Positions 46,880 through 55,945 are shown, counted from the stretch's first letter. The stretch: DNA of 64,000 nucleotides from Pseudoxanthomonas sp. JBR18 (GCF_028198165.1 NZ_CP116339.1:930001-994000), one strand, 5' to 3'. Numbers and translations: made by a program. Notes: generated by a model not told the origin, from the sequence alone.

Positions 46880-47095
46880 ATGCCGATCAATGACCGAGTG
46901 ATGACGCCGCACCGCGCGCACTCAAGCGCGGCCCTCCGGGTTGCCGTGTCCGGCCGCCAGCCGGCCGCGCGCGGCTTGGACAGGCAACCAGCCTCGGGCG
47001 AACCGTGGTTCGCCCACTACGCTTCGCACAACCACCTGGCGGCCGGACACGACAACGTGGCTGGTCCCCGTCACATCAGCAGGACCCAACCATGA
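46880..47095 (+). CDS. Possible small leader ORF before E2
   Basis: A 71-codon frame starts four bases after AAGGA and ends in ATGA overlapping the E2 start codon, which would permit translational coupling. The sequence is of low complexity and spans a palindrome, so it may be a chance frame. The rest of the 275-bp gap between the SH3 gene and E2 shows nothing else clear. Confidence 0.2.
   Translation: MPINDRVMTPHRAHSSAALRVAVSGRQPAARGLDRQPASGEPWFAHYASHNHLAAGHDNVAGPRHISRTQP
46996..47015. repeat. Palindrome before E2
   Basis: Perfect 9-bp arms GGGCGAACC and GGTTCGCCC separated by two bases. REP-like or a protein-binding site between the SH3 gene and E2. Confidence 0.6.
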
Positions 47096-48447
47096 GCGAA
47101 AGCAAGACCTTCCACCTCCCCGACCTGGGCGAGGGCCTGCCCGATGCCACCATCGTGGAGTGGTTCGTGAAAGAAGGCGACGTGGTGCGCCTGGACGAAC
47201 CGCTGGTGTCGATGGAGACGGCCAAGGCCGTGGTCGAAGTGCCTTCGCCGGTCTCGGGCAAGGTGCTCAAGCTGGCCGGCGCCGCTGGCGAGGTGGTGGT
47301 GACCGGCGCGATGCTGGCCCAGTTCGCGCCCGACCCCAGCCTGCCGCAGCGCGCGGAAGGCCAGGACACCGGCCATCACCACGGTCAGCCGAAGGCGGCC
47401 GCGCCGGCCAAGCCCGCGCCCGCGCCGACGCCCGCCGTGGAGAGCTTCGACCACGAGCGCGACGACGCCGGTACGGTGGTTGGCGCGATGCAGTCCTCCG
47501 ATGCGGTGCAGAGCGAGTCCGCCGTCGCCGTGGGCGGGGTCAAGGCGATGCCGGCGGTGCGCGCGATGGCGCGCAAGCTGGGTGTGGACCTGACCCGCGT
47601 GCGCGCCACCGGCGCCGAGGGCGTGGTGACCATGGCCGACGTGAAGCAGGCCGCGGCCGACGGCTCGGCCAAAGTCGGTCGCGGCCCGGCCGCACCCGCC
47701 GCCAGGCCCGCGTCCTCCCCGGCCCCCGTTTCGGCACCCGACCGCGCGCGCACCGCCGTGTCGGCCAGCGGCAAGCCGATGCGCACCTCGCCTCCGGGCA
47801 GCAGCGCCAGCGGCCAGCCCGAGCCGCTCAAGGGCGTGCGTCGCAACATGGCCCGGGTCATGGCCGATGCCCACGCGCAGGTGGTGGCGACCACGCTCAA
47901 CGACGATGCCGACATCCAGGCCTGGTCGCCAGGCAATGACCTCACCGCGCGCCTGGTGCGCGGCATCGTCGCCGCCTGTCGTGCGGTGCCGGCGATGAAC
48001 GCCTGGTTCGACGGCCAGGCGCTGACCCGCACCCTGCACCCGCACGTGGACGTGGGCATCGCGGTGGACACCGACGATGGCCTGTTCGTGCCCGCCCTGC
48101 GCAATGCCGACATCCTGGATGCACGCGGCGTGCGCGAGGGCGTCAACCGCCTGCGCACCCAGGTGCAGGAGCGCTCGATCCCGGCCAGCGAGCTGACCGG
48201 CTACACCATCTCGCTGTCCAACTTCGGCATGTTCGCCGGTCGCTATGCCACGCCGATCGTGGTGCCGCCGTGCGTGACCATCGTCGCCGCCGGGCGCGCG
48301 CGCTTCCAGATGACGCCGGTGATGGGCGGCTTCGAATCGCACAAGGTCATCCCGCTGTCGGTGACCTTCGACCATCGCGCCTGCACCGGCGGCGAGGCCG
48401 CACGCTTCCTGCGCGTACTGATCGACGACCTGGCGCTGGCCGACTGA
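47092..48447 (+). CDS. 2-oxo acid dehydrogenase E2 (dihydrolipoyl acyltransferase)
   Basis: A 451-residue E2 with one lipoyl domain (residues 1-80, lipoyl Lys45 in METAKAVVEV), an Ala/Pro linker, a peripheral subunit-binding domain (about 160-200, AMPAVRAMARKLGVDLTRVR) and the catalytic core (about 230-451). The core motif reads FDHRACTGGEAARF: the catalytic His428 is present, but the Asp of the usual HxxxDG is Thr432. No E3 gene is in the window. RBS is weak (AGGACC). Confidence 0.93.
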   Translation: MSESKTFHLPDLGEGLPDATIVEWFVKEGDVVRLDEPLVSMETAKAVVEVPSPVSGKVLKLAGAAGEVVVTGAMLAQFAPDPSLPQRAEGQDTGHHHGQPKAAAPAKPAPAPTPAVESFDHERDDAGTVVGAMQSSDAVQSESAVAVGGVKAMPAVRAMARKLGVDLTRVRATGAEGVVTMADVKQAAADGSAKVGRGPAAPAARPASSPAPVSAPDRARTAVSASGKPMRTSPPGSSASGQPEPLKGVRRNMARVMADAHAQVVATTLNDDADIQAWSPGNDLTARLVRGIVAACRAVPAMNAWFDGQALTRTLHPHVDVGIAVDTDDGLFVPALRNADILDARGVREGVNRLRTQVQERSIPASELTGYTISLSNFGMFAGRYATPIVVPPCVTIVAAGRARFQMTPVMGGFESHKVIPLSVTFDHRACTGGEAARFLRVLIDDLALAD

Positions 48448-48474
48448 CGCGGCCCGCCCACTTAGCCGGCCGCA

Positions 48475-48506
48475 CGACGACGCCGGCCACAAGGCCGGCG
48501 TCGTCG
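48475..48506. terminator. Bidirectional terminator hairpin
   Basis: A perfect 14-bp stem (48475-48488 with 48493-48506) with loop ACAA, placed between the convergent ends of E2 and the DUF6172 gene. Confidence 0.75.
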
Positions 48507-48535
48507 CTTCAGGCGGGGCCGCGCTGCGCGGCCGC

Positions 48536-48877
48536 TCAGTCGGCGTCGTCGAACTCCATTTCGCCCGAGGCCGTCCGCGGCGCCGCGGGTGCGGGCGGCG
48601 CATGGCGCATGTCCGCGCGGCGCACGACCTCGACGTAGAACTGGGTGCCGCCCTGCGCGACCCACGTATCGATCGCGCGAATCAGTTCACCGGAGGAGAC
48701 GTCCCGGGCGCTGGCTTCGTCGGCACCGAAGCGCGCATCGAAGCGCCACACTTCCATTCCCGCGGGCAACGGCTTGCGCTGCTCGCGCGCGATGTACTTG
48801 CGGATCTCGTGCTTGCTGGCCTCCAGCAGGCGATCCGGATGCTTGCCTTCGAGATTGAGCTGGTAGGTCTTGCGCAT
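48536..48877 (-). CDS. DUF6172 family protein
   Basis: A 113-residue protein. MRKTYQLNLEGKHPDRLLEA followed by KHEIRKYIAREQRKPLPAGM and WRFDARFG match DUF6172, a small conserved family of unknown function. The ATG at 48877 is chosen because the family starts at MRKT; an upstream in-frame start exists at 48895. The C-terminal 25 residues are acidic and low in complexity. Confidence 0.85.
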   Translation of the reverse strand: MRKTYQLNLEGKHPDRLLEASKHEIRKYIAREQRKPLPAGMEVWRFDARFGADEASARDVSSGELIRAIDTWVAQGGTQFYVEVVRRADMRHAPPAPAAPRTASGEMEFDDAD

Positions 48878-48946
48878 GACGTTGGCCTGGAACACGGCCG
48901 TGCATTGTGAGGCCGTCCGCCGCTGGGCGCGACTGTGGGGGACTTG

Positions 48947-49013
48947 GTGGGAGCTGCCATGGCAGCGAAGGGCGCTCCCGGGAAAGCGTCATCGCCGCCG
49001 TGGCAGCTCCCAC
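48947..49013. repeat. REP-like inverted repeat
   Basis: Outer 13-bp arms GTGGGAGCTGCCA (48947-48959) and TGGCAGCTCCCAC (49001-49013) are perfectly inverted, 41 bp apart. It resembles REP pairs of Pseudomonas and Stenotrophomonas. It fills most of the gap between two divergent genes. Confidence 0.75.
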
Positions 49014-49060
49014 GGAAGGCTTGGCCGATAATTGGGGCCTTCCCCCCTTGGAGCAACCAG

Positions 49061-49819
49061 ATGCCCGAATCCCGCCTGCACGACCTGCGCATCCTGGTAG
49101 CCGGAGGCAGCCGCGGCATTGGCCTGGCCATGGCCGATGCCTTCGCCCGCGAGGGGGCGCACGTGTCGATCTGTGCCCGCAGCGAAGGGCCGCTGCGCGA
49201 GGCCGTGGCCCGCCTCAGCGGCCACGGCCGCGCCGTCCACGCCCTGCCCTGCGACCTGTCCGATCCGGACCAGATCCACGCCTGGGTGGAGGCAGCCGCC
49301 ACGGCGCTGGGCGGCATCGACGTGGTGGTCAACAACGCCTCCGGCTATGGCAACGGCAGCGACGATGCCAGCTGGGCCGCCGGCTTCGACGTGGACCTGA
49401 TGGCCGCCGTGCGCACCAACCGCGCCGCCCTGCCGCACCTGCGCCGCAGTGCCGCGCCGGCCATTCTCAACATCTCCTCGATCAACGGCACGGTGCCCAC
49501 CCCGCGTGCGGCCGCCTACTCCACCGCCAAGGCCGCGCTGAACTACTACACCGTGACCCTGGCCACCGAGCTGGCGCGCGAAAAGATCCGGGTCAACGCC
49601 CTCGCGCCGGGCTCCATCGAGTTTCCCGACGGTCTATGGGACCAGCGCAGGAGCACCGAGCCGGCGTTGTACGCGCGCATCCGAGACAGCATCCCGTTCG
49701 GTGCGTTCGGCACGGTGGAAGACGTGGCCGAGGCCGCGGTGTTCCTGGTCTCGCCCGCGGCGCGTTGGATCACCGGCCAGGTCCTGGCGGTGGATGGCGG
49801 GCAGTCGCTGGGCGCCTGA
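49061..49819 (+). CDS. Short-chain dehydrogenase/reductase
   Basis: A 252-residue classical SDR. VAGGSRGIGLAMADAFA is the NAD(P) motif, NNAS the structural one; ISSINGTVPTPRAAAYSTAKAAL holds the catalytic Ser and Y-x-x-x-K; DGGQSLGA ends the fold. A broad oxidoreductase, substrate unknown. GGAG seven bases before the ATG. It is convergent with the alcohol dehydrogenase gene. Confidence 0.9.
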   Translation: MPESRLHDLRILVAGGSRGIGLAMADAFAREGAHVSICARSEGPLREAVARLSGHGRAVHALPCDLSDPDQIHAWVEAAATALGGIDVVVNNASGYGNGSDDASWAAGFDVDLMAAVRTNRAALPHLRRSAAPAILNISSINGTVPTPRAAAYSTAKAALNYYTVTLATELAREKIRVNALAPGSIEFPDGLWDQRRSTEPALYARIRDSIPFGAFGTVEDVAEAAVFLVSPAARWITGQVLAVDGGQSLGA

Positions 49820-49840
49820 GGCCGCCACCACCCGCGCCCC

Positions 49841-50869
49841 TCAGCTGGCCATGTCCAGCACGATCCGGCCCTCGATCTGGCCGGCGTGCATCCTGGCGAA
49901 CACCTGGTTGATGTTCTCCAGCCGATCGGTGGCCACGGTGGCCTTGACCTTGCCATCCGCGGCGAAGGCCAGCGACTCCTGCAGGTCCAGTCGGGTCCCC
50001 ACGATGGAGCCGCGCACGGTGATGCCTTCCAGCACCATGTCGAAGATCGACAGCGAAAACTCGCCCGGCGGCAGGCCATTGAGCGCCACGGTGCCCCCGC
50101 GCCGGACCATGCCCAGCGCCTGGCGGAACGCCACCGGCGAGACCGCGGTGACCAGCGCACCGTGGGCGCCGCCGATCTCCTTCCTCAGGTAGGCCACCGG
50201 GTCGATGGTCTTGGCGTTGACCGTCACCGTGGCACCCAGTTCGGCGGCCAGGGCGAGCTTGGCATCGTCGATATCCACCGCCGCCACGTTCAGGCCCATG
50301 GCGCGGGCGTACTGCACGGCCATGTGACCCAGGCCGCCGACGCCGGAGATCACCACCCAGTCGCCCGGGCGGGTGTCGGTCATCTTCAGTCCCTTGTAGA
50401 CGGTCACCCCCGCGCACAGCACCGGGGCGATCTCGACGAAGCCGATATTGGCCGGCAGATGGCCCACGTAGTTGGCGTCGGCCAGCGCGTACTCGGCAAA
50501 GCCGCCATTGACCGAGTAGCCGGTATTGCGCTGCGACTCGCACAGCGTTTCCCAGCCACCCAGGCAGTGCTCGCAATAGCCGCAGGCCGAATACAGCCAC
50601 GGGATGCCGACCCGGTCGCCTTCCCTGACGTGGGTGACGCCCGCGCCGACAGCCACGACGTGGCCCACGCCCTCGTGACCGGGAATGAACGGCGGCTTGG
50701 GCTTGACCGGCCAGTCGCCTTCGGCGGCGTGCAGGTCGGTGTGGCACACCCCGCAGGCCTCGATCTTGACCAGCAGTTCGCCGGCGGCCGGCCTGGGCAC
50801 GGGGACTTCCTGGATCTGCAGCGGCTGGCCGAAGTCGGTGACGACGGCGGCCTTCATGGTCGGGTTCAT
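49841..50869 (-). CDS. adhP: Zinc-dependent alcohol dehydrogenase (AdhP type)
   Basis: A 342-residue medium-chain dehydrogenase. Catalytic zinc residues are in [17 protein letters not shown] and PGHEGVGHV; the structural zinc loop is [28 protein letters not shown] binds NAD. It oxidises primary alcohols such as ethanol or reduces aldehydes. AGGAG eight bases before the ATG supports the start at 50869. Confidence 0.94.
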   Translation of the reverse strand: MNPTMKAAVVTDFGQPLQIQEVPVPRPAAGELLVKIEACGVCHTDLHAAEGDWPVKPKPPFIPGHEGVGHVVAVGAGVTHVREGDRVGIPWLYSACGYCEHCLGGWETLCESQRNTGYSVNGGFAEYALADANYVGHLPANIGFVEIAPVLCAGVTVYKGLKMTDTRPGDWVVISGVGGLGHMAVQYARAMGLNVAAVDIDDAKLALAAELGATVTVNAKTIDPVAYLRKEIGGAHGALVTAVSPVAFRQALGMVRRGGTVALNGLPPGEFSLSIFDMVLEGITVRGSIVGTRLDLQESLAFAADGKVKATVATDRLENINQVFARMHAGQIEGRIVLDMAS

Positions 50870-51012
50870 GGGTAGGACTCCTGGGCTCGGGGGGACGGCA
50901 GCCCCCGCACACCAGTCACCGGGGCCTGCGGCGATCCTCCGCCCGGCAACCCGGCGCGGCATTGATTCGGATCAAGCCACGCGCCACGCACCGGCCTTGC
51001 CCCCGACATGCC

Positions 51013-51363
51013 TCAGCTGTGGAAGGTGACCCACACATTGACCAGCGCCAGGCCGCAGCCCAGCACCCCCAGCACGCTTGAAGCCCGCGAACGCGCCGGC
51101 ACCTCCCCCCGCGCGAAGGCCTGCTGGATCTCGCCCAATCGCTGATGCACCAGGAACCCCCTCGCGCTGAGTCGGCTGGCGCTCCAGAGGCACAGCAGTG
51201 TCACCAACAGCAGGCACCCATGGGTCCATGAAGTCGGCGCGGCATAGGCGAATACCAGCAGGGCGACCACGCCCAGCATTGCGACCACGAAAACCGCGAG
51301 TTGGGCGGGCCGTTCCAACCCCAGCCAGGCCCGCCAGCCGAGCACGCGCTCCTGCTCTCTCAT
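51013..51363 (-). CDS. Small membrane protein of unknown function
   Basis: A 116-residue protein with three hydrophobic segments (about residues 22-44, 49-65 and 96-112) and a basic loop. No named domain recognised. It lies between the alcohol dehydrogenase gene and a decayed peptidase. Confidence 0.6.
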   Translation of the reverse strand: MREQERVLGWRAWLGLERPAQLAVFVVAMLGVVALLVFAYAAPTSWTHGCLLLVTLLCLWSASRLSARGFLVHQRLGEIQQAFARGEVPARSRASSVLGVLGCGLALVNVWVTFHS

Positions 51364-51439
51364 CCATCCGCCTCCCTTTCATGAGTGATCCAGAGGATGC
51401 CGCGCGCAGGCTTGCCCGGTGTGTCGGCCGCCGACACAT

Positions 51440-51726
51440 TCACTCCTGCTCGGACACCTCCGCGCGCCGCCCGGCGAACTCCGAGTCCGCCTCCCGCTGC
51501 GGCCACGCGTCGCTGTCGGCGATGCGCCTTCCCAGGTGGTAGACCACCGCAACGTCCTGCGCCTGGCCGGCCGCATCCCAGCCCTCGGTCACCTTGTCGC
51601 CGGGTGGGTGGTAGCAGCGGGAGAAGTAGGCCTCGCGCAGCGCCTTGCCGCACTCACCCCGACCATGTCGAGCCCGGGCCCCACGGTGATCGCCGGCACG
51701 CCCTGCTGGGCGAGGGCGAAATGGCG
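51440..51726 (-). pseudogene. Decayed M28 family peptidase, C-terminal remnant
   Basis: Only about the last 95 codons remain. The first part reads HFALAQQGVPAITVGPGLDM in one frame; after a frameshift near 51658 the text continues as GKALREAYFSRCYHPPGDKV and ends EFAGRRAEVSEQE before the stop. Both parts match the C-terminal portion of exported M28 zinc aminopeptidases of Xanthomonadaceae. The upstream part is cut off exactly at the stop codon of the MBL gene, so a deletion probably removed it. Confidence 0.75.
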
Positions 51727-52668
51727 TCAGCGGCGAGCGCGATCCAGCCAGCAGGCCAGGCCCTGCGCGTTGAGTTCGATGTCCATGGCCAGCGCCTCGT
51801 GCACCTGCGCCTCATCCAGCGGCACCTGCGCCTCGCGGGCACGCTGCTGGTAGAGCGCGGTCAGGCCTTCGAGCAGTTTGCCGTGGCGGTCCGGGTGGCT
51901 CTCGAAATCCTGGCCGAGCTTGGCCATCGCATTGATCTGTTCGTACAGCGCCTGGGCGAGTTGCTCGACCTGCGCGTAGGTCTCGCCGACACGCCCGTAA
52001 TGGGTCAGGTACATGCCCTGCGGCTGGTAAGCCAGCAGGCGCGCAATGGACTGCTTCAGCGCGTCCGGTTCGAACTGCACCGGCGAGCTGGTCGGCAGGA
52101 TGAAGGCGCCCTGCGGGCCATCGAGTTCGCGATAGGACAGGCCGAAGGTGTCGCCGGTGAACCAGCAGACGCTGCGTGCATCCCACACGCAATAGTGGTG
52201 CCTGGCATGGCCCGGTGTATCCAGACACAGCAGCGGGCGCCCGTTGTGGTCGACCACGTGTCCGTCGGCGGCCACGACCACACGCTCGGCCGCCACCGGC
52301 TGCACCTGGCCATAGCTGCGCGCGATCTCCGCCTCGCCATAGACCGCCGTGGCACCGGCCACGATGCGGCTGGGGTCGATCAGATGGGGCGCGGCGCGCG
52401 GATGCGCGACCGCTCTGGCATTGGGCAGGTGCTGCAGCAGCAGTCCCGCGCCGCCGGCATGGTCCAGGTGGATATGGGTGACCAGCAGCCAGTCGATGTC
52501 CGCTGGCGTCAGTCCGGCGCGCGCGATGGCCTCCAGCAGCAGCGGCACCGAATGATTGGTGCCGCAGTCGACGAACGCCCCGCGCCCGTTCTCGACGATC
52601 AGATAACAGGCGTCGAAGTGATCGCGCTGGAAGGCGGTGTCGACGGTATGGATGCCGTGCTGGCTCAT
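51727..52668 (-). CDS. MBL-fold metallo-hydrolase
   Basis: A 313-residue hydrolase. THIHLDHAGGAG is the HxHxDH metal motif (about residues 64-75); further ligands lie in DTPGHARHHY and TGDTFG. It resembles glyoxalase II-like and quorum-lactonase-like MBL proteins, but substrate is not known. It has no signal peptide. Its stop abuts the M28 remnant. Confidence 0.88.
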   Translation of the reverse strand: MSQHGIHTVDTAFQRDHFDACYLIVENGRGAFVDCGTNHSVPLLLEAIARAGLTPADIDWLLVTHIHLDHAGGAGLLLQHLPNARAVAHPRAAPHLIDPSRIVAGATAVYGEAEIARSYGQVQPVAAERVVVAADGHVVDHNGRPLLCLDTPGHARHHYCVWDARSVCWFTGDTFGLSYRELDGPQGAFILPTSSPVQFEPDALKQSIARLLAYQPQGMYLTHYGRVGETYAQVEQLAQALYEQINAMAKLGQDFESHPDRHGKLLEGLTALYQQRAREAQVPLDEAQVHEALAMDIELNAQGLACWLDRARR

Positions 52669-52746
52669 GGCGGGCCGAAAGACGCGTTGACGAAGCTCCA
52701 GTCTAGGCAGCGCGCCGTGAGCGCGCGATGCAGCGCGCGCCGGGCC

Positions 52747-54045
52747 CTACGACGCGGCGGCGGCTTCGCGCAGCGCCGCCAGCGCCGCCAGCACTACCTC
52801 GGCCGGGACCAACAGGCTGATCTGCGGCGTCTCCATCTGGTCGGCAGTCTCGGCATTCTTCAGCGCGGCGACCAGCTGCCCGGCGTCACGCGGCGAATCG
52901 AAGCCCTGGCTCTGCACCAGCACAGTGCCCTGCGCATCGGAGAGCTTGAAGTAGAAGCGCCCGTCGGCCTCTCGATACTGCTTGAACACCGGCAGCGCGG
53001 CCTTGGCCACGGCCTTGGGCGCGGTGGCGGCGGCGGCCGACAGATCGCGCAGGCCCACCGCCTCGCGCAGTTCGCGCAGGAACGGCGTGGCGTACTTGGC
53101 GCGCAGCCGCGCTGCGCCATCGCGCAGGATCTCCTCGATCCGGTCCGGTCTGGCGACCAGCGTTTCGTAGCGCTCGCGCAGCGGCGCGATGTCGCGCTCG
53201 ACACGGTCGAACAGCTGCTGTTTGGCATCGCCCCAACCGATGCCATCGGCATAGGCCTGGGCGAACGCGGCAGTCTCTTCCGGCGTGGCGAAGGCCTGGT
53301 AGAGCTGGAACAGCGGCGAGCCTTCGGTGTCCTTGGGCTCGCCCGGCGCGCGCGAGTCGGTGAGGATGGAGAAGATCAGCTTCTTCAACTCGGCAGGCTT
53401 GGCGAACAGCGGGATCGTGTTGCCGTAGCTCTTGCTCATCTTGCGGCCGTCCAGGCCCGGCAGTGTGGCCACGTGGTCGTCGATCAGCGCCTCGGGCAGG
53501 GTGAAGTAATCGCGACCGTAGACATGATTGAAGCGCTGGCCGAAGTCGCGCGCCATCTCGATGTGCTGGATCTGATCGCGACCCACCGGCACTTGGTGCG
53601 CGTTGAAGAGCAGGATGTCGGCGGCCATCAGCACCGGGTACATGAACAACCCGGCAGTGATGCCGGCATCGGCGTCCTCGCCCTCGGCGGTGTTCTTGTC
53701 CACCGCGGCCTTGTAGGCGTGCGCGCGATTGAGGATGCCCTTGCCGGCCACGCAGGTCAGGAACCAGGTCAGTTCGGAGATCTCGGGGACGTCGCTCTGC
53801 CGATAGAACCACACCTTGTCCGGCTCCAACCCCGCAGCCAACCAAGTCGCGGCGATCTCCAGCGTCGAGCGCTGGGTGCGCGCCGGATCCTGCGCCTTGA
53901 TCAGGCTGTGCAGGTCGGCCAGGAAGTAGAAGCTTTCGGCATCGGCCGCGTGGCTGGCGGCGATGGCCGGACGCACGGCGCCCACGTAGTTGCCCAGGTG
54001 GGGCGTGCCGGAAGTGGTGATGCCGGTCAGGACTCGGGTGGTCAT
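52747..54045 (-). CDS. trpS: Tryptophanyl-tRNA synthetase with C-terminal extension
   Basis: A 432-residue class I synthetase charging tRNA-Trp. TSGTPHLGNYVGAV holds the HIGH-like motif and GRKMSKSYGNT the KMSKS motif. Residues about 1-340 are the usual enzyme. From about residue 361 an extra region (DGRFYFKLSDAQGTVLVQSQ, followed by a helix) resembles a DUF1508/UPF0339 beta-beta-alpha unit. This long form is characteristic of Xanthomonadaceae. Confidence 0.95.
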   Translation of the reverse strand: MTTRVLTGITTSGTPHLGNYVGAVRPAIAASHAADAESFYFLADLHSLIKAQDPARTQRSTLEIAATWLAAGLEPDKVWFYRQSDVPEISELTWFLTCVAGKGILNRAHAYKAAVDKNTAEGEDADAGITAGLFMYPVLMAADILLFNAHQVPVGRDQIQHIEMARDFGQRFNHVYGRDYFTLPEALIDDHVATLPGLDGRKMSKSYGNTIPLFAKPAELKKLIFSILTDSRAPGEPKDTEGSPLFQLYQAFATPEETAAFAQAYADGIGWGDAKQQLFDRVERDIAPLRERYETLVARPDRIEEILRDGAARLRAKYATPFLRELREAVGLRDLSAAAATAPKAVAKAALPVFKQYREADGRFYFKLSDAQGTVLVQSQGFDSPRDAGQLVAALKNAETADQMETPQISLLVPAEVVLAALAALREAAAAS

Positions 54046-54271
54046 GCGCTAGTGTCGCGTGGAAATCGGGCCGTGCAGTTTACCCGCCCAACTGCGGTTC
54101 ACCTTGTTGGGACTACGCACGCGTAGGAACTAGGTCGCTGCAGTGTGGAATCGTCCATCTTCGGGCTTGCCTCGGCCGAGCAGCCGATCGACCCCTTTCC
54201 CTATTTCCGTACCCACGCGTGAGTACGGACGACCGTCAGCAAGAGCGCACATGGAATGTTGGGTCGCATAC

Positions 54272-54297
54272 GACGACGGGCCCGAAGGCCCGTCGTC
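54272..54297 (-). terminator. Hairpin after the CsbD gene
   Basis: Perfect 11-bp stem (54272-54282 with 54287-54297), loop CGAA, 22 bp after the CsbD stop. No T-run. The remaining 54046-54271 stretch up to trpS shows no gene. Confidence 0.65.
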
Positions 54298-54319
54298 AGT
54301 GCGTCACCGCAGAATCAAA

Positions 54320-54529
54320 TCAGTGACGGTGATCCAAGTCGCGCTCGAACGCCGATACCTCACGGTTGGCGCGGTCGCGATCCCAGCCATAGCGTTCCTG
54401 CAGCTTGCCGGCCAGATATTCGGAGTTGCCTTCGGCCACATCGAACACGTCGTCTGTCAGATCGCCCCACTTGGCCTGGGCCTTGCCCTTCAGCTGCTTC
54501 CAGTTGCCGGCGATGATGTCCTTGTTCAT
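54320..54529 (-). CDS. CsbD family stress protein
   Basis: A 69-residue hydrophilic protein. [20 protein letters not shown] and [14 protein letters not shown] are the CsbD signature. Relatives accumulate in stationary phase and general stress; molecular role unknown. Confidence 0.93.
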   Translation of the reverse strand: MNKDIIAGNWKQLKGKAQAKWGDLTDDVFDVAEGNSEYLAGKLQERYGWDRDRANREVSAFERDLDHRH

Positions 54530-54666
54530 ACGTCACCTCTTGTCGTTTGGTTTGGTGTTGCCGAATCGCGTGACCAGCATCGCCATCGAGGCGTTGTGTG
54601 CGCATGAGCGAGCCGTGGAGGCGCCGTTATCTGTTCAGGCAAACCATCGTGCATTCCATGCGACAA

Positions 54667-54694
54667 AGAAAAGCCGGCTTTCGCCGGCTTTTCT
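54667..54694 (-). terminator. Intrinsic terminator of the entericidin-like gene
   Basis: Perfect 12-bp stem AGAAAAGCCGGC (54667-54678) with GCCGGCTTTTCT (54683-54694). On the minus strand the stem ends in TTTTCTTTG. Confidence 0.85.
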
Positions 54695-54732
54695 CGACAA
54701 CCGCGGCGCGTGCCCCGGTCATGTCGGCACGC

Positions 54733-54888
54733 TTACTTGGTGCCGGTGCCGCCGGTGTTGTCGGCAGCGTCTTCCATCTTGCCTCCCACCTTCTGGACGT
54801 CCTGGCCAGCACCCTTGACGGTGTTGCAGGCAGCCAGCGAGCCAGCGAAAAAAGCAGACAGCATCAGCATGCAGATCATGCGCTTCAT
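54733..54888 (-). CDS. Entericidin-like small lipoprotein
   Basis: A 51-residue lipoprotein. Signal and lipobox AGSLAAC at about residues 15-21, then NTVKGAGQDVQKVGGKMED, the entericidin A/B core of a short amphipathic helix. Entericidins are stress-linked small lipoproteins with toxin/antidote-like behaviour in E. coli. GGGAG precedes the ATG at 54888. It is next to the CsbD gene, itself stress-linked. Confidence 0.88.
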   Translation of the reverse strand: MKRMICMLMLSAFFAGSLAACNTVKGAGQDVQKVGGKMEDAADNTGGTGTK

Positions 54889-55037
54889 GGGAGTTCTCCA
54901 GTCGTGTGGTTTCCCGGTTTTCCCCATCGGAAAACCTTGGCGCAGAGGCTGACGAGGACGCCGTGGAAGCTGCGTGAACCCTGCACGTGCCGGTCAGCCG
55001 CGGTTGCGGCGGCGTTGAGTGATGGGCTTCAGGAAGA

Positions 55038-55113
55038 TGGTGCCGCTTGTCCGAATCGAACGGACGACCTACCGCTTACAAGGCGGTTGCTCTACCAGCT
55101 GAGCTAAAGCGGC
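55038..55113 (-). tRNA. tRNA-Thr (anticodon TGT)
   Basis: The minus strand folds as a complete tRNA: acceptor GCCGCTT/AAGCGGC, D-arm GCTCAGCTGGTAGAGC, anticodon stem ACCGC/GCGGT with loop CTTGTAA (anticodon TGT at 55078-55080), T-arm GTCCGTTCGATTCGGAC and an encoded CCA (55038-55040). It decodes ACA threonine codons. Confidence 0.95.
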
Positions 55114-55133
55114 GCGGGGCCCGGGCCCGCATT

Positions 55134-55934
55134 CTAGCCGCTGATGCGCCCGCAGTCGCGCGTGGCGGCCCGGGAAGCCTGGGCCTGGACGCGTACCGCG
55201 GCACTGTCGCCCGCATCTGACGGCAGGGCGACATCCAGCCACCATTGTGAGGCGCCTTCCTCCCCGACCGGTTGCAACTGCGCGCTGAAGCCCGCCTTGC
55301 GCAGATCGGCCTGGCGGCGCAGCGCGGCCTCGCGGCTGCCGTAACGCCCCAGGGCCACGCCGTTGGCCGTCTCGCCGGTGTTGATGATCATGTAGTCGGT
55401 GAAACCCGCCTGGGCGATGCGCTCGACCATGGCCTGCGCGGCGCTGCGATCGGCCAGTGGCGGCAGGATGACGCTGTAGGCGCGCGCTGGCGCGGGCTCG
55501 GAGCGGACCTGCGCGCGCCGCGGGGCCTGCTGCAGGCGGCCGCGCGCGGCCCGCGCGGCCTCGGCGCTGTCGAACGGTCCCAGCGCAAGGCAGATCTCGG
55601 CCGCTGTCGGACTGGGCGGCGGCACTGATGCCTGGGCCGGGCTCGGCGGCGCCGCCGCTGGCGGCGCTGCCACGGATTCGGACGATGTGGTCGGCGCCGG
55701 GGATGGCATCGAAGGTGCCGGGACGGGCTCCTGCGTCTCGGTCGCCGACGGCGTGGGCGGCGCGATGGCCGGCTCCGGCAAGGGCAATGCCGCGGAGGGC
55801 GCCACCAGTTCCAGCTGGGCGACTGCCTGTGGCGGTTTCGTCGGCGGCTCGGTCTGCGCAGGGCGGCTCAGCCACCAGCCGGCCACACCCAGATTGAGAA
55901 AGACCAGCAGGACGATCAGGGCGCGGATCAGCAT
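55134..55934 (-). CDS. SPOR domain membrane protein
   Basis: A 266-residue protein. One N-terminal transmembrane helix (about residues 4-22), a long Pro/Ala-rich periplasmic linker to about 110, and a C-terminal SPOR-like domain (about 160-230, ARAYSVILPPLADRSAAQAM). SPOR domains bind denuded glycan at division septa. It follows birA and coaX on the same strand and is probably co-transcribed. Confidence 0.85.
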   Translation of the reverse strand: MLIRALIVLLVFLNLGVAGWWLSRPAQTEPPTKPPQAVAQLELVAPSAALPLPEPAIAPPTPSATETQEPVPAPSMPSPAPTTSSESVAAPPAAAPPSPAQASVPPPSPTAAEICLALGPFDSAEAARAARGRLQQAPRRAQVRSEPAPARAYSVILPPLADRSAAQAMVERIAQAGFTDYMIINTGETANGVALGRYGSREAALRRQADLRKAGFSAQLQPVGEEGASQWWLDVALPSDAGDSAAVRVQAQASRAATRDCGRISG

Positions 55935-55945
55935 GGGGCCGGATT

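Noticed and set aside
47411..47430. Possible second lipoyl domain in E2
   Set aside because: The Ala/Pro-rich stretch after residue 100 is a linker; only one ETAK lipoyl motif exists.
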